A stretch of DNA of 64,000 nucleotides from UBA11872 sp965198285 (GTDB lineage: Bacteria; Chloroflexota; UBA11872), in the NCBI GenBank assembly GCA_965198285.1, contig OZ240251.1:2108001-2172000 (forward strand). Direction: 5' to 3'. A program made the translations under genes and the position numbers. Under the pieces are notes generated by a model that saw only the letters and a program-made list of their open reading frames with translations, made no database searches and was not told where the DNA came from. This document shows positions 55,321 to 63,839 of this stretch, piece by piece; within the stretch, counting starts at the first letter, position 1, and every line of letters begins with the position of its first letter.

Positions 55321-56340
55321 CTAGAAGTCGTTCCTAACCTTCACCGCCCGACCCGTCCGTAGCGACTCCCACGCCGCCAACCCTGTCGACACCACCCGCG
55401 CGCCTTGGCGCACCCCCACCCAGGGCTTCGTGCCGTTCAGCACGCAGTCCGCCATGTGGCACAGCATCACGATCATTTCGCCGGCGTGGCCGCCATGCGG
55501 CGGCAGTTCCGTTACGTACGCCCGTTGCGGCAGGTCACCCATGGCGTCCAGCGTCTTCACGTTGTCTTGGATCGTGCCTTTGGTTCCGTAGACCGTCAGG
55601 CCGTTGGCCGGCTCGCCGTGCGGGTGAACCATCCCCAGCAGGTTCGCCACGCGGCCCACCTTGCCGCTGGTGAATCGCACGTTGATGAAGAAGCAGTCCT
55701 CCTGCGGGTAGTCCGGCGCCACGCCGCTGCGCAGGCCTACGCAGTGCACCTCCTCGATGTCGCCCATGAACCAGCGCAGCAGATCGATCGGGTGGCAGGC
55801 CCCGCCCAGGATCAGGTCCTGCGGCATCGAGGTCCGCCAGGGCGTGGATCGGTAGACCGGCCGCAGGTCGTGCACGTAGTGCGCCTCCGCCATGAACAGA
55901 TCGCCGATCTCGCCTGCGTCGCACGCCCGCTTGGCGTCCATGAAGTCCAGGCGGCCGCGTAGCGACTGCGTCACCAGCAGCGTAAGACCGCTTCGATCCA
56001 CCGCCGCTACAACCCGCTCCACCTCGGCCATCGAGTACACCATCGACTTCGTCACCATCACGTGCTTGCCGGCCTCCAGCGCGGCCAGGATCTGCTCGCA
56101 GTGCAGCGGCCCCGGCGTGTAGATCCCGATGATGTCCAGGTCCTCGCTAGCCACCAGCGCGTCAAAGTCCGTCGTGACGGTATCCACCCGGTACTGCCCG
56201 GCCATTGACGCCATCAGATCGATATTCGTGTCGCACAACGCCGTCACGCGAACGGGCAGGTCGGCATTTTCCGGCCCGTTCGCCTGCAGCAGCGTCCGCC
56301 CATGCCCAAGCCCCGCCAGCCCCAACCTAAGCGTGCGCAT
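55321..56340 (-). CDS. Gfo/Idh/MocA family oxidoreductase
   Basis: A 339-residue Rossmann dehydrogenase: LRLGLAGLGHGRTLL as dinucleotide site, HVMVTKSMVYSMAE in place of the usual E-K-P (Lys kept, Glu and Pro changed), and GGACHPIDLLRWFMGD as the catalytic His/Asp element. The altered E-K-P is worth noting but the Lys is present. Its ATG overlaps the GNAT stop by 14 bases, so the two are coupled. The substrate is a sugar or polyol of unknown identity. Confidence 0.88.
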   Translation of the reverse strand: MRTLRLGLAGLGHGRTLLQANGPENADLPVRVTALCDTNIDLMASMAGQYRVDTVTTDFDALVASEDLDIIGIYTPGPLHCEQILAALEAGKHVMVTKSMVYSMAEVERVVAAVDRSGLTLLVTQSLRGRLDFMDAKRACDAGEIGDLFMAEAHYVHDLRPVYRSTPWRTSMPQDLILGGACHPIDLLRWFMGDIEEVHCVGLRSGVAPDYPQEDCFFINVRFTSGKVGRVANLLGMVHPHGEPANGLTVYGTKGTIQDNVKTLDAMGDLPQRAYVTELPPHGGHAGEMIVMLCHMADCVLNGTKPWVGVRQGARVVSTGLAAWESLRTGRAVKVRNDF

Positions 56341-56881
56341 GTCCGTGCTTCTCCAGTTCAGCTATGACCTTGGCCCACCGCTCCGGCATGTCCGCTCGGT
56401 TCATCACCGGCCGGTAGCCCAGCGAGAGGTATAGGTGGATGGCCGGCAGCCGCCAGTCGTCCGTCAGCAGTTGCACAGTCTCGCAGCCGTGCTCCACCAG
56501 GTAGCGCGAGACGGCCGTGCACGTCGCCCGACCCAACCCGCGGCCCTGGTGGTCCGGGTGAGTGGCCACGTAATCCAGCAGACCTTCCCGACCCGGCTCG
56601 CCCGGCCGACCCGTCACGGGGTTGGTGCCACTGGTGGACGTCCGCGACGCAAACGTAACCGCAACAACCGATCCTCGGTGCTCAACCACCGCCGAACCCG
56701 CCCGTCGGTCCGCGTCCTCCAAGGTCTCCGCCACCCGGTCCAGCCCACAGTCCCTGAACCCGACGGCCTGCAAGGTTTCCGCCAGGGTGTGCTCGTCGCC
56801 GCGGCGGTAGGGCCGCAGGGCGTAGGCGTGGGGCAGCCGAATGTCCGGCATGGCCCGAACGCTTGCCGCGTCGATGGACAT
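56327..56881 (-). CDS. GNAT family N-acetyltransferase
   Basis: An acetyl-CoA-dependent N-acetyltransferase. The CoA-binding motif is DYVATHPDHQGRGLGRA, with a late LYLSLGYRPV typical of GNAT proteins. The start is uncertain: ATGs at 56926, 56881 and 56851 are in frame and none has a strong ribosome site; 56881 (184 residues) is used. The longer frame upstream crosses the palindromic repeat and is not coding. It precedes and overlaps the Gfo/Idh/MocA gene. The acceptor is unknown. Confidence 0.84.
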   Translation of the reverse strand: MSIDAASVRAMPDIRLPHAYALRPYRRGDEHTLAETLQAVGFRDCGLDRVAETLEDADRRAGSAVVEHRGSVVAVTFASRTSTSGTNPVTGRPGEPGREGLLDYVATHPDHQGRGLGRATCTAVSRYLVEHGCETVQLLTDDWRLPAIHLYLSLGYRPVMNRADMPERWAKVIAELEKHGHAHA

Positions 56882-56987
56882 GCAGAGCTGCTTGGGTGAG
56901 AGCGCCGCGTCGGGGTCAGGCTGCATGGGTGGCTGGGTGCGCTTTCGTGGTGACGAGACCGCCGATGCTAAACGGTGGGACGCGTCG

Positions 56988-57077
56988 CTTTTTGGGGTAC
57001 ACACGCTCGCCACGCCGGCAACCCCTATAGGGGTTGCCGGCGTGGCGAGCGTGAGGTTTGGCGGATTTTGGGGCGCG
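56988..57077. repeat. Palindromic dispersed element, copy 2
   Basis: A perfect 52-bp palindrome (57002-57053, centre CTATAG) with inner arm CAACCCC, bordered by TTTTTGGGGTAC and GAGGTTTGGCGGATTTT. It has the same orientation and borders as copy 1 at 2028-2082. The outer arm differs (CACGCTCGCCACGCCGG against the copy 1 arm) but is matched on both sides. Confidence 0.85.
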
Positions 57078-57661
57078 AGATTTTGAGCGATCTGTGGACC
57101 GCCGGGGTGGGTTCCGGGGGGACCGAGGCGGGTTGGGGGACCCGGGCTGGAGGTCGGCTGGGGGCGCCGGAGTGGGCCGTGGGGTGCGGTGGGGCGGTTT
57201 TTGACCAGGGACCGGGTTGGCTGGGGGATGGCTGGGCTTCGGTCACGGATGGTGGCTGGACAGGCTTCTTCGGCAGGCTCAGGACAAGGTATTCGACTTG
57301 CGGCGGGTGAGCGAAGGGCATCTGTGGGATGGGTTGCGGGGACGTCGGGTGGAGTGTATACTAATCGGATACGAAATGCAATCACGGCACTCGTCGGCTG
57401 TCGGCGAGGGGCTGCGACAGGTAAGGGGTCGGGCGGCTTGGTCTGCGGCGATCAGGCTGACTTGCCCGCCTGGGACGGGATTCGTGGGTCAGCGCGCGCT
57501 TTGGCAGCACGGATGCTCCCGGCGGCCTCATTGGAATGCGGCCAGGCAATGGCCTGGCGCCACGGTGAGTCATAGTCCCTGAGTGGCGTGGGAACTGGTT
57601 GACTCACTCAATCTTGCGGCAACTATTCTGTGCGAGATGACCGGCTTTGACAGTAGGGCAC
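57078..57661. other. Gene-free region with decayed repeat fragments
   Basis: No supported gene in about 580 bases. The left half is G-rich low-complexity sequence. CTTCTTCGGCAGGCTCAGGA near 57267 resembles a common dispersed repeat (read elsewhere as RQAQD). A 7-bp hairpin lies at 57541-57558. GC drops towards the right, where the low-GC DUF4238 gene ends at 57662. Confidence 0.6.
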
Positions 57662-58531
57662 CTAGCGGGTGCCAGCTTGAATGTTCTTGGTCAGCGACTT
57701 GACCAATACTTCGGATCGTCCGGCGATGGTAACGCTCTGGTTGAGGATTGCATTGTTGAGCCAGCGAACGAATTGGTTATTCGTGATTTCGACTATTTCT
57801 TCTTTGCCTGGCTTCGAAGCTGGGGTAACAGCGACGTCGTGGGAAATGGGGAGCCAAGCGTCAACAGCAGGATCGGCAAGGTGTGTATGACCGGGCGGGG
57901 TGAACTTGACTATAGGTTTGCTCCCAATGATAAATCTCCTACTGGCCCTTCTAATGCGTGCGATTCGGATCCCTTTGCCACGAATGACATCCAGAAGTCT
58001 GGCATCTTTGGGAACTGCAAGGCTTGCCTTGATATTCTGATTGTTTTGGGATACCATTTGGGCATCATTGACTACGTGCTTCACATTCCGTATCGCTGTT
58101 GGTGACCATTCCCTTTGCTTTAGTATGTCTTCTGCCAGCTGGAGTCTCAGTCTGTCGAGTTCTTCGTCGGAAGGACGAACTTCCGGAATCCGCGTCATCT
58201 GACTACATAAGTAAGCGTCCCAATCGTCCTTCTCTTGCTGAGTTAGATCCGGCTTGCTTCCTGCCCTTGCCGAGGTAACAATCTTCCTGACTACCCGGGC
58301 TGCGACCGCTTCCATTCGGGCAAGCTCATGCTCAATGGAGTAGCTCTTGTCTGCCTGTTCGTACGTGTATCGAGTATAGAAATCCTTTTCTAAAAATGTC
58401 TTTTCCGGCTTCGAGCGTCTAACGACGATCGTAGGGACTCGCCTATCAAAGACATACAACCAGCCGTTCTCGTCCGTGAAATTGCGCAGCAGCATTTTCG
58501 GGACGTAGTGCTGGCGTTTCGGGACGCTCAT
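57662..58531 (-). CDS. DUF4238 domain protein in low-GC DNA
   Basis: A 289-residue protein opening with KRQHYVPKMLLRNFTDENGWLYVFDR, the DUF4238 signature. Later RRFIIGSKPIVKF and WLPISHDVAVTP fit the second conserved part. DUF4238 proteins are often found in mobile or defence regions; their activity is not known. Base composition is close to 50% GC, far below the neighbours, indicating recent transfer. ATG at 58531 follows AGGCAG. It lies 21 bases after the methyltransferase relic on the same strand. Confidence 0.85.
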   Translation of the reverse strand: MSVPKRQHYVPKMLLRNFTDENGWLYVFDRRVPTIVVRRSKPEKTFLEKDFYTRYTYEQADKSYSIEHELARMEAVAARVVRKIVTSARAGSKPDLTQQEKDDWDAYLCSQMTRIPEVRPSDEELDRLRLQLAEDILKQREWSPTAIRNVKHVVNDAQMVSQNNQNIKASLAVPKDARLLDVIRGKGIRIARIRRASRRFIIGSKPIVKFTPPGHTHLADPAVDAWLPISHDVAVTPASKPGKEEIVEITNNQFVRWLNNAILNQSVTIAGRSEVLVKSLTKNIQAGTR

Positions 58532-58552
58532 CTGACTGCCTGGCGAATTGAG

Positions 58553-59110
58553 TCAAGCTCGAACCTTCAAGTTTAGCGTTAGAAGTTCACGCAGTGCGTC
58601 GTCGTCGGTGACGTCGGCCGGCCAGCCGTAGGCGTCGGCTACGACGGTGTCGAGGTCGGCGTGGGCGTTGAGGAGCCATTGGGGTTTTTCGTTGTAGAGG
58701 TTGGTGAGGGTGCGGCGTTTTAGTTGTTGGAGGGGGGCGGCGGGGGTGGGGATGGGGCGTTTGGGGTAGTTGGGGGCGGGTTCGTCGATCCAGTTGACCC
58801 ATTCGGGTGGGTTGAGCCAGCGGTTGCGGAGGTCGACGAGGCGGCGGGCGGCTTGGGCGATGGCGATGGCGCGCGGGTCGTTGGCATAGCTGGCGGCGGG
58901 AGTGTCGGGCGTCAGGACGTCGGGGAATGTGAAGATCTGGAAGGTGGTGGTGGGCGTGTAGCGTGGGCGGTCTTCAAGGCTGGTGCCCGGGCGCAGCGAC
59001 CAGGTTTCGTGGAAGCGGCTGTGGAGGATGCCGAACGTGGTGTCGTCGTCGGGTGCATTGGCGAGGAGTGGCTTCAGACGCCCTCGTTCGCTGCCAGCCA
59101 GTCCAGAAAC
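58553..59110 (-). pseudogene. C-terminal relic of a Type IIG/IIL DNA methyltransferase-restriction protein
   Basis: An open frame of 185 codons without a usable start. It encodes DDTTFGILHSRFHETWSLRP, RPRYTPTTTFQIFTFP, ANDPRAIAIAQAARRLVDLR, and RTLTNLYNEKPQWLLNAH followed by AYGWPADVTDDDALRELL. These are the target-recognition and C-terminal segments of large MmeI-like methylase-endonucleases of about 900 residues. The nuclease and methylase parts are missing; a stop lies at 59111-59113 and a PIN gene occupies the space. The 3' end looks intact, so the gene was cut from its front. Confidence 0.8.
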
Positions 59111-59511
59111 TCACGCGGTCCGAGAATCCTGACGCTCTGGTATCCGCCCAGATTACGAAGCTGGCGGTCACCCGTGACGAGGTGCATCGCCCCGCCAGTG
59201 ACCGCCGTGGCCAGGATCAGGTCGTCTTCGGGCGTCGTTGCGATGCCCCGAACGTCCGCCAACTCAGGCACGACTAGGGCCCCGTCACGGATAAAGTTCA
59301 GCGCCCGAACAGCGCCAACTGGCCCAAGGCGCTGAGTGAAGTAGGGCTTTGCAAGCGTCCGTTCGAGTTCCGCGAAGATTGGCGCTGAAGTTACGAGGTC
59401 AAAGCGACCTTGCTGCCACGCTAGCAGGACATACGCTGCTGGACCTGCCAAGGCGTCGTACCCCGCCAGACCCGACGCCAGGACGTTCGTGTCCGCGACG
59501 ACCCGAATCAC
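59074..59511 (-). CDS. PIN-domain toxin (VapC-like, COG1569 type)
   Basis: A 145-residue PIN-family ribonuclease, probable toxin. Acidic residues expected for metal binding are at the start (VVADTNVLASG), in the middle (PIFAELERTL), and in TTPEDDLILATAV and VTGDRQL. Its GTG overlaps the antitoxin stop as GTGA, the usual toxin-antitoxin arrangement. Its 3' end overlaps the methyltransferase relic. Confidence 0.87.
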   Translation of the reverse strand: MIRVVADTNVLASGLAGYDALAGPAAYVLLAWQQGRFDLVTSAPIFAELERTLAKPYFTQRLGPVGAVRALNFIRDGALVVPELADVRGIATTPEDDLILATAVTGGAMHLVTGDRQLRNLGGYQSVRILGPREFLDWLAANEGV

Positions 59512-59840
59512 TCAGGCGCAGGTTGACGCTCCGCCTCGCGTCGACTCTCGGCTCGCACTTCGGCGACTGCTTGGGCTACGGCTTCCTCGATCTGTTCGGG
59601 CGTCTGGTCACGAAACGCTCTGCCGAATTGGGTCAGGATTTCGTGACCTTCTGTCCGCCGCGCATCCAGTTCAGCGAGACGTTCAACGTCGTCGGCCGAG
59701 ACGATGCCGGCCACTGGAATGCCGTGCTTCTGCACGACAATCCGAACCTCGCCGCTGAAGGCCCGGTTGATGACCTTGCTCCAGTTGCGCTTCGCCTCGG
59801 ACGCCGCCATGGTCTGCGTCACCGCTTCCCGCGCGCGCAT
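59508..59840 (-). CDS. Phd/YefM-family antitoxin
   Basis: A 110-residue protein from the ATG at 59840; an upstream extension in the same frame is ignored. The N-terminal DNA-binding fold shows AASEAKRNWSKVINRA and VRIVVQKHGIPVAGIVS, the Phd/YefM pattern. The acidic, helical C-terminal part (TPEQIEEAVAQAVAEV) should wrap the PIN toxin. Autoregulation through the palindromic sequence upstream is expected for the family. Confidence 0.85.
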   Translation of the reverse strand: MRAREAVTQTMAASEAKRNWSKVINRAFSGEVRIVVQKHGIPVAGIVSADDVERLAELDARRTEGHEILTQFGRAFRDQTPEQIEEAVAQAVAEVRAESRREAERQPAPE

Positions 59841-59882
59841 GGGACCCCTTTCTGATCTATTTAGGTCAGTATAGCTCGATTT
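59841..59882 (-). promoter_or_regulatory. Candidate promoter/operator of the PIN/Phd operon
   Basis: Just before the antitoxin ATG the minus strand holds TATACT (a good -10) and two short inverted repeats, CTAT...ATAG and CTGA...TCAG, then AAAGGGG as ribosome site. This A+T-rich patch contrasts with the GC-rich surroundings and fits a self-repressed toxin-antitoxin promoter. No clear -35 is seen. Confidence 0.5.
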
Positions 59883-60025
59883 AGGGCAAAAATCCTCCGA
59901 CCCCGCTTTTTCCGGATTTGCCGCATGCCGAAACGCTGTCCCAAATCCGCATCCACCCGCCGGCGCTATGCTGCCCCCCAACTACTGGCAACCGGCACTA
60001 AGCACTACCCACGGGAGCATTCCTC

Positions 60026-61165
60026 ATGTACACCGCCGTCATCATCGGAGCAACGGGCGCAGGCAACTACGGGCACGACCTGGACCTCTCCTGGCAGCTG
60101 GTGCCCGAGGTCGACGTGGTGGCCGTGGCGGACGTGGACGAAGCGTCGGCCAGGGCCAAGGCCGACCAGCTGGGAGCGCCGCAGGCGTTTGGCGACTATC
60201 GGCAGGCGCTGGCCAGCGTGCAGCCGGACTTCGTCAACATATGCAACCGCGAGCCGCACCTGCACGGCCCCATGATCCACGCCGCCATCGAGGCCGGGGC
60301 CAAGGGCATCTACTGCGAGAAGCCGTTGGTGCGCACGCCGGCCGAGGCCGACGCCGTCATCGCCGCGGCCAGCCGCAGCGGCACCCGGATCCAGGTCGCC
60401 CACACCTGGCGGATTGATCCCGCCGTCATCCTCTTGCGCGAGATGGTCCGCGAGGGCGAGATCGGGCGGCTGGTGGCCGTGCACGCCACGGGCAAGAACG
60501 ACGACCGCCGCGGCGGCGCCGAGGACCTGTGGGTGCTGGGCGTTCACTTGATGGACCTGATGCGGCAGGTGGCCGGCGACCCGCGCCAGATGAGCGGCAC
60601 CGTGCTCCAGTCCGGTCGCCCAATTGGCCTGCCCGACGTCCACGAGGGCAACGAGAACATCGGCCTGGTGGCCGGCGATCAGCTCTTTGCCACCTACCTG
60701 TTCGACCACGGGGTCATCGGCACCATCTCGTCCGTGCGCACCGGCCCCGGCATGCACCGGGCGTTCGGGATCGAACTGGTCGGCACCGAGGGCCTGGTCT
60801 CCATGCGCAGCCATGGGCAGCGTGGCCGGGAGCTACTGATCAACCGGCGTCCGGGCGACGATCCCGGGGTCGCCAGCACCTGGAAAGACGTGCCGGTGCC
60901 GGACCTGGATGCTGCCGCCATTGGCGACACCGAAGGCACCGCTCACGAACTGCAACTCGCGCAAACCTGCATGACCCTCGACCTGCTCCAGGCCGTGAAA
61001 GAGAACCGCCGCCCCGTCTGCGACGCCATCGACGGCCGCTGGACGGTCGAAATGGTGCTCGGCGTCCACGAAGCCGGACTCACCCAGCAAACCGTCCGCT
61101 TCCCCCTCCAGATCCGCGACAACCCGTACGCCGCCCGCCGCCAAATGGCGCTGGCGGACGTCTAA
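60026..61165 (+). CDS. Gfo/Idh/MocA family oxidoreductase, first of a tandem pair
   Basis: A 379-residue sugar/polyol dehydrogenase-like protein. Dinucleotide motif AVIIGATGAGNYGHDL, catalytic-site YCEKPLVRTPAEAD, and WVLGVHLMDLMRQVAGDP with the family His. The ATG at 60026 follows GGGAG. It is very similar (about three quarters identical by eye) to the next gene, including identical ends (YAARRQMALADV). Both lie alone on the plus strand. Substrate unknown. Confidence 0.9.
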   Translation: MYTAVIIGATGAGNYGHDLDLSWQLVPEVDVVAVADVDEASARAKADQLGAPQAFGDYRQALASVQPDFVNICNREPHLHGPMIHAAIEAGAKGIYCEKPLVRTPAEADAVIAAASRSGTRIQVAHTWRIDPAVILLREMVREGEIGRLVAVHATGKNDDRRGGAEDLWVLGVHLMDLMRQVAGDPRQMSGTVLQSGRPIGLPDVHEGNENIGLVAGDQLFATYLFDHGVIGTISSVRTGPGMHRAFGIELVGTEGLVSMRSHGQRGRELLINRRPGDDPGVASTWKDVPVPDLDAAAIGDTEGTAHELQLAQTCMTLDLLQAVKENRRPVCDAIDGRWTVEMVLGVHEAGLTQQTVRFPLQIRDNPYAARRQMALADV

Positions 61166-61523
61166 GCCGCTCCGCGGCTCTCGCTAAGGGTCCAGCCTTC
61201 GTGGAGGCATCCAGGTAGGGGTGCATGCCCGCGCTCGCGGGCATGATGGTCGCGGCGCAGGCATTAGGGAGCCGGGACCGGAAGACCCTCACCCTGGCCC
61301 TTGTATGTTCCCAGGTCCTTAGAAGGTCCGAGGTCAAAGCTGACGGGCCGGGACAGACCGACGGACCCTGGGTCGTGCGAGACCGCGGGAGAGCAGGGTC
61401 GTCCCGGCCCAGTCGCCAGCCCTCAGGCCCACACCGTCAGCCCCGGTATCCCCAGCCGCTGCAACCACCCACCGGCACTATGCTGCCGCCAACGCACTTG
61501 GTACTAAGCACGGAGCACACTTG
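61166..61523. other. Spacer between the tandem Gfo/Idh/MocA genes
   Basis: No gene in 358 bases. It contains a hairpin repeat at 61224-61245, and from about 61460 a leader resembling the one before the first copy (CACTATGCTGCC and ACTAAGCAC boxes), so the upstream region was duplicated with the gene. TATGCT may serve as a -10. Confidence 0.65.
61224..61245. repeat. Perfect 22-bp hairpin repeat
   Basis: Arms of ten bases (61224-61233 and 61236-61245, CATGCCCGCG and its complement) around CT. It resembles the GTCATxCCC-type small hairpin repeats and the degenerate copy at 49382-49407. Confidence 0.65.
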
Positions 61524-62663
61524 ATGTACACCGCAGTCGTAATTGGAGCCACCGGCGCGGGCAACTACGGGCACGACCTGGACCTGGCCTGGCAATTGAT
61601 TCCCGAGGTCGATGTGGTGGCGGTGGCGGACGTGGACGAAGAACTGGCCCGGGCCAAGGCCGACCAGCTGGGAGCGCCGCAGGCGTTTGGCGACTATCGC
61701 CAGATGCTGCGCAGCGTGCAGGCGGATTTTGTGACCGTCTGCAACCGGCAGCCGCATATGCGCGCCGAGATGATGCAGGCCGCCATTGAGGCCGGAGCCA
61801 GGGGCATCTACTGCGAGAAGCCCTTTGTGCGCACACCGGCCGAGGGCGACGCCATTGTGGCGGCGGCCAGCCGTGGTGGCACCAGGATCCAGGTTGCCCA
61901 CAACTGGCGCGTGGATCCCAAGGTGCTGCGCATGCGGGCGATGGTCCGCGCGGGCGAAATCGGGCGGCTGGTGGCCATGCACGCCACCGGCAAGAACGAC
62001 GACCGCCGGGGCGGCGCCGTGGACCTGGCGGTGTTGGGCGTGCACCAGATGGACCTGATGCGGCAGGTCGCGGGCGACCCGCGCCAGATGAGCGCCAGCG
62101 TGATGCAGTCCGGGCGACCCGTGGGTCTGCCGGACGTGCACGAAGGCAGCGAGAACCTGGGGCTGATGGCCGGCGACCAGCTCTTCGCCACGTACCTGTT
62201 CGACCAGGGGGTGGTCGGCACCTTCTCGTCCGTTCGCACCGGACCCGGCATGCACCGCCAGATGGGCATTGAGCTGGTTGGCACCGCCGGGCTGCTCTCG
62301 TTGCGGGGCGGCCCTACCACCGGCCAGCCGTTGCTGATCAACCGGCGACCGGAGCTGGATCCGGGCGTGGCAAGCAACTGGGAAGCCATCGCAGTGCCGC
62401 CGCTGGATGCCGAGGCCCTGGGCGACACCGAGGGCAGAGCCGATGCCCGTGAACTGCTACACACGACCATGACGCGCGACCTGCTCCAGGCCGTGGAACA
62501 GAACCGCCGCCCGGTCTGCGACGCCATCGACGGCCGCTGGATAGTCGAAATGGTGATGGCCGTCCACGAAGGGGGGCTTACGCAGCAGACGGTGCGGTTT
62601 CCGCTGGAGGTGCGGGAGAACCCGTATGCGGCGCGAAGGCAGATGGCGCTGGCGGACGTGTAA
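61524..62663 (+). CDS. Gfo/Idh/MocA family oxidoreductase, second of a tandem pair
   Basis: A 379-residue paralogue of the preceding gene with the same motifs: AVVIGATGAGNYGHDL, YCEKPFVRTPAEGD, AVLGVHQMDLMRQVAGDP. The ATG at 61524 follows GGAG and is preceded by an in-frame TTG that is not needed. Differences cluster in the middle and in the substrate half (for example the HLHGPMIHA/HMRAEMMQA and SHGQRGREL/GGPTTGQPL regions), suggesting altered specificity after duplication. Confidence 0.9.
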   Translation: MYTAVVIGATGAGNYGHDLDLAWQLIPEVDVVAVADVDEELARAKADQLGAPQAFGDYRQMLRSVQADFVTVCNRQPHMRAEMMQAAIEAGARGIYCEKPFVRTPAEGDAIVAAASRGGTRIQVAHNWRVDPKVLRMRAMVRAGEIGRLVAMHATGKNDDRRGGAVDLAVLGVHQMDLMRQVAGDPRQMSASVMQSGRPVGLPDVHEGSENLGLMAGDQLFATYLFDQGVVGTFSSVRTGPGMHRQMGIELVGTAGLLSLRGGPTTGQPLLINRRPELDPGVASNWEAIAVPPLDAEALGDTEGRADARELLHTTMTRDLLQAVEQNRRPVCDAIDGRWIVEMVMAVHEGGLTQQTVRFPLEVRENPYAARRQMALADV

Positions 62664-62879
62664 ACCGCTCCGCGGCTTTTGCTGGGGGCTCTAACTTTCG
62701 CGGAGGGATCGAGAGCCGGGGGCTGGTTCACCGGGCTAGCGGGGAGCGCCTGGGTTGTTGGTTGGTGCTGGGTCCCGGCTGAAGACGCCGGGATTACGGA
62801 GAGCTTGGCCGGGAGGCTGTTGTGTTCGTAAAATGTTCGGTATACTGGCGGCGGGCAGGGGTCGTGGAAGGTTTCTGCC

Positions 62880-63806
62880 GTGCGACTGGATATACGGGAG
62901 ATCACCTGCCGTAGCGCGCTCAACCGCGTGCGCGGCATGCCGTTCAAGTGGAGCCTGAACCCGTACCGGGGGTGTAGTCACGCTTGCTGGTATTGCTACG
63001 CGAGGGAGACGCATACCTACTTGGACCTGAATGGCGGCCGCGACTTCGAGCGGGTGATCTTCGCCAAGATCAACGTCGCCGAACGTCTGCGCTCGCAGAT
63101 TCAGTCGCCGCGCTGGAAGCGCGAGACGGTGGCGGTGGGCGCCGCCACTGATCCCTATCAGCCGGTCGAAGGCCACCTGCGCCTCACCCAGGCCTGCCTG
63201 CGCGAGTTCCTGGCGGCGCGCTCGCCCATCGGCCTGATTACCAAGTCCACCCTGATCCGCCGCGACCGACACTTGCTGCAGGACCTGGCCCGAGCCGGCG
63301 GCGCCAGCGTCACCGTTTCCATCCCCATCGCCGATCCGCATCTCTCACGACGCATCGAGCCGGGCGTCCCCCCGCCAGCCGAACGCTTTCGGGTTGTCCG
63401 CGAACTGGCCGACCTGAATCTGGACGTAGGGGTGAACATGGCCCCGGTGCTTCCGGGCCTGACCGACTCCGACGCCGCGATCGCCGAGCTGATGCGGCTG
63501 GCCCGCGAGCACGGCGCGCGCCGCATAGGCGTCCGCATGCTGCACTTGCAGCCCGAACCCAAGCGCTGGTTCCTGCAGAACCTGCGCCGCTACTTCCCGC
63601 ACCTGGAACCGCTCTACGCCGATCTCTATCCAGGCGCCAGTACCTACGTTGACGACACGGTCGAGGACGACCTGGAAGCCCGCGCCGACTCCCTGCGCGA
63701 CTTCATCGGCCCCGCGCAGCCAGACACCCCGCCGCTCGGCCCGCCACCGGCGCCGATTCAGCTTCCGCTGATTGGTAGCCAGTTGCCAGTTGCCAGTGGC
63801 CAGTAG
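62880..63806 (+). CDS. Radical SAM protein, spore photoproduct lyase-like family
   Basis: A 308-residue radical SAM enzyme starting with GTG at 62880. The cluster motif is C-x3-C-x2-C in YRGCSHACWYCYAR (Cys32, 36, 39), near the N-terminus as in SplB-related and Rv2578c-type proteins. GAATDPYQPVE and GLITKSTLIRRD follow. The family is widespread and mostly uncharacterised. The last dozen residues (GSQLPVASGQ) are encoded by a CCAGT-type repeat, which also supplies the stop. No repair-gene context is visible. Confidence 0.87.
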   Translation: MRLDIREITCRSALNRVRGMPFKWSLNPYRGCSHACWYCYARETHTYLDLNGGRDFERVIFAKINVAERLRSQIQSPRWKRETVAVGAATDPYQPVEGHLRLTQACLREFLAARSPIGLITKSTLIRRDRHLLQDLARAGGASVTVSIPIADPHLSRRIEPGVPPPAERFRVVRELADLNLDVGVNMAPVLPGLTDSDAAIAELMRLAREHGARRIGVRMLHLQPEPKRWFLQNLRRYFPHLEPLYADLYPGASTYVDDTVEDDLEARADSLRDFIGPAQPDTPPLGPPPAPIQLPLIGSQLPVASGQ

Positions 63807-63808
63807 TC
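63777..63808 (+). repeat. CCAGT-type simple repeat at the end of the radical SAM gene
   Basis: Three to four GCCAGTTGCCAGT-like units end in CCAGTAG, whose TAG stops the radical SAM frame. It matches the repeat at 46849-46881 in kind. Confidence 0.7.
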
Positions 63809-63839
63809 GGAAGGGAGTGGCTATGGATTGGGTGCATGG

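Noticed and set aside
56327..57385. A 352-residue version of the GNAT protein
   Set aside because: The first 170 residues would be read through the palindromic repeat and low-complexity DNA; the GNAT fold needs only the last 180 residues or so.
57656..57674. GGCACC...GGTGCC hairpin at the DUF4238 stop as terminator
   Set aside because: Six-base arms with no following T-run on either strand; could easily be chance.
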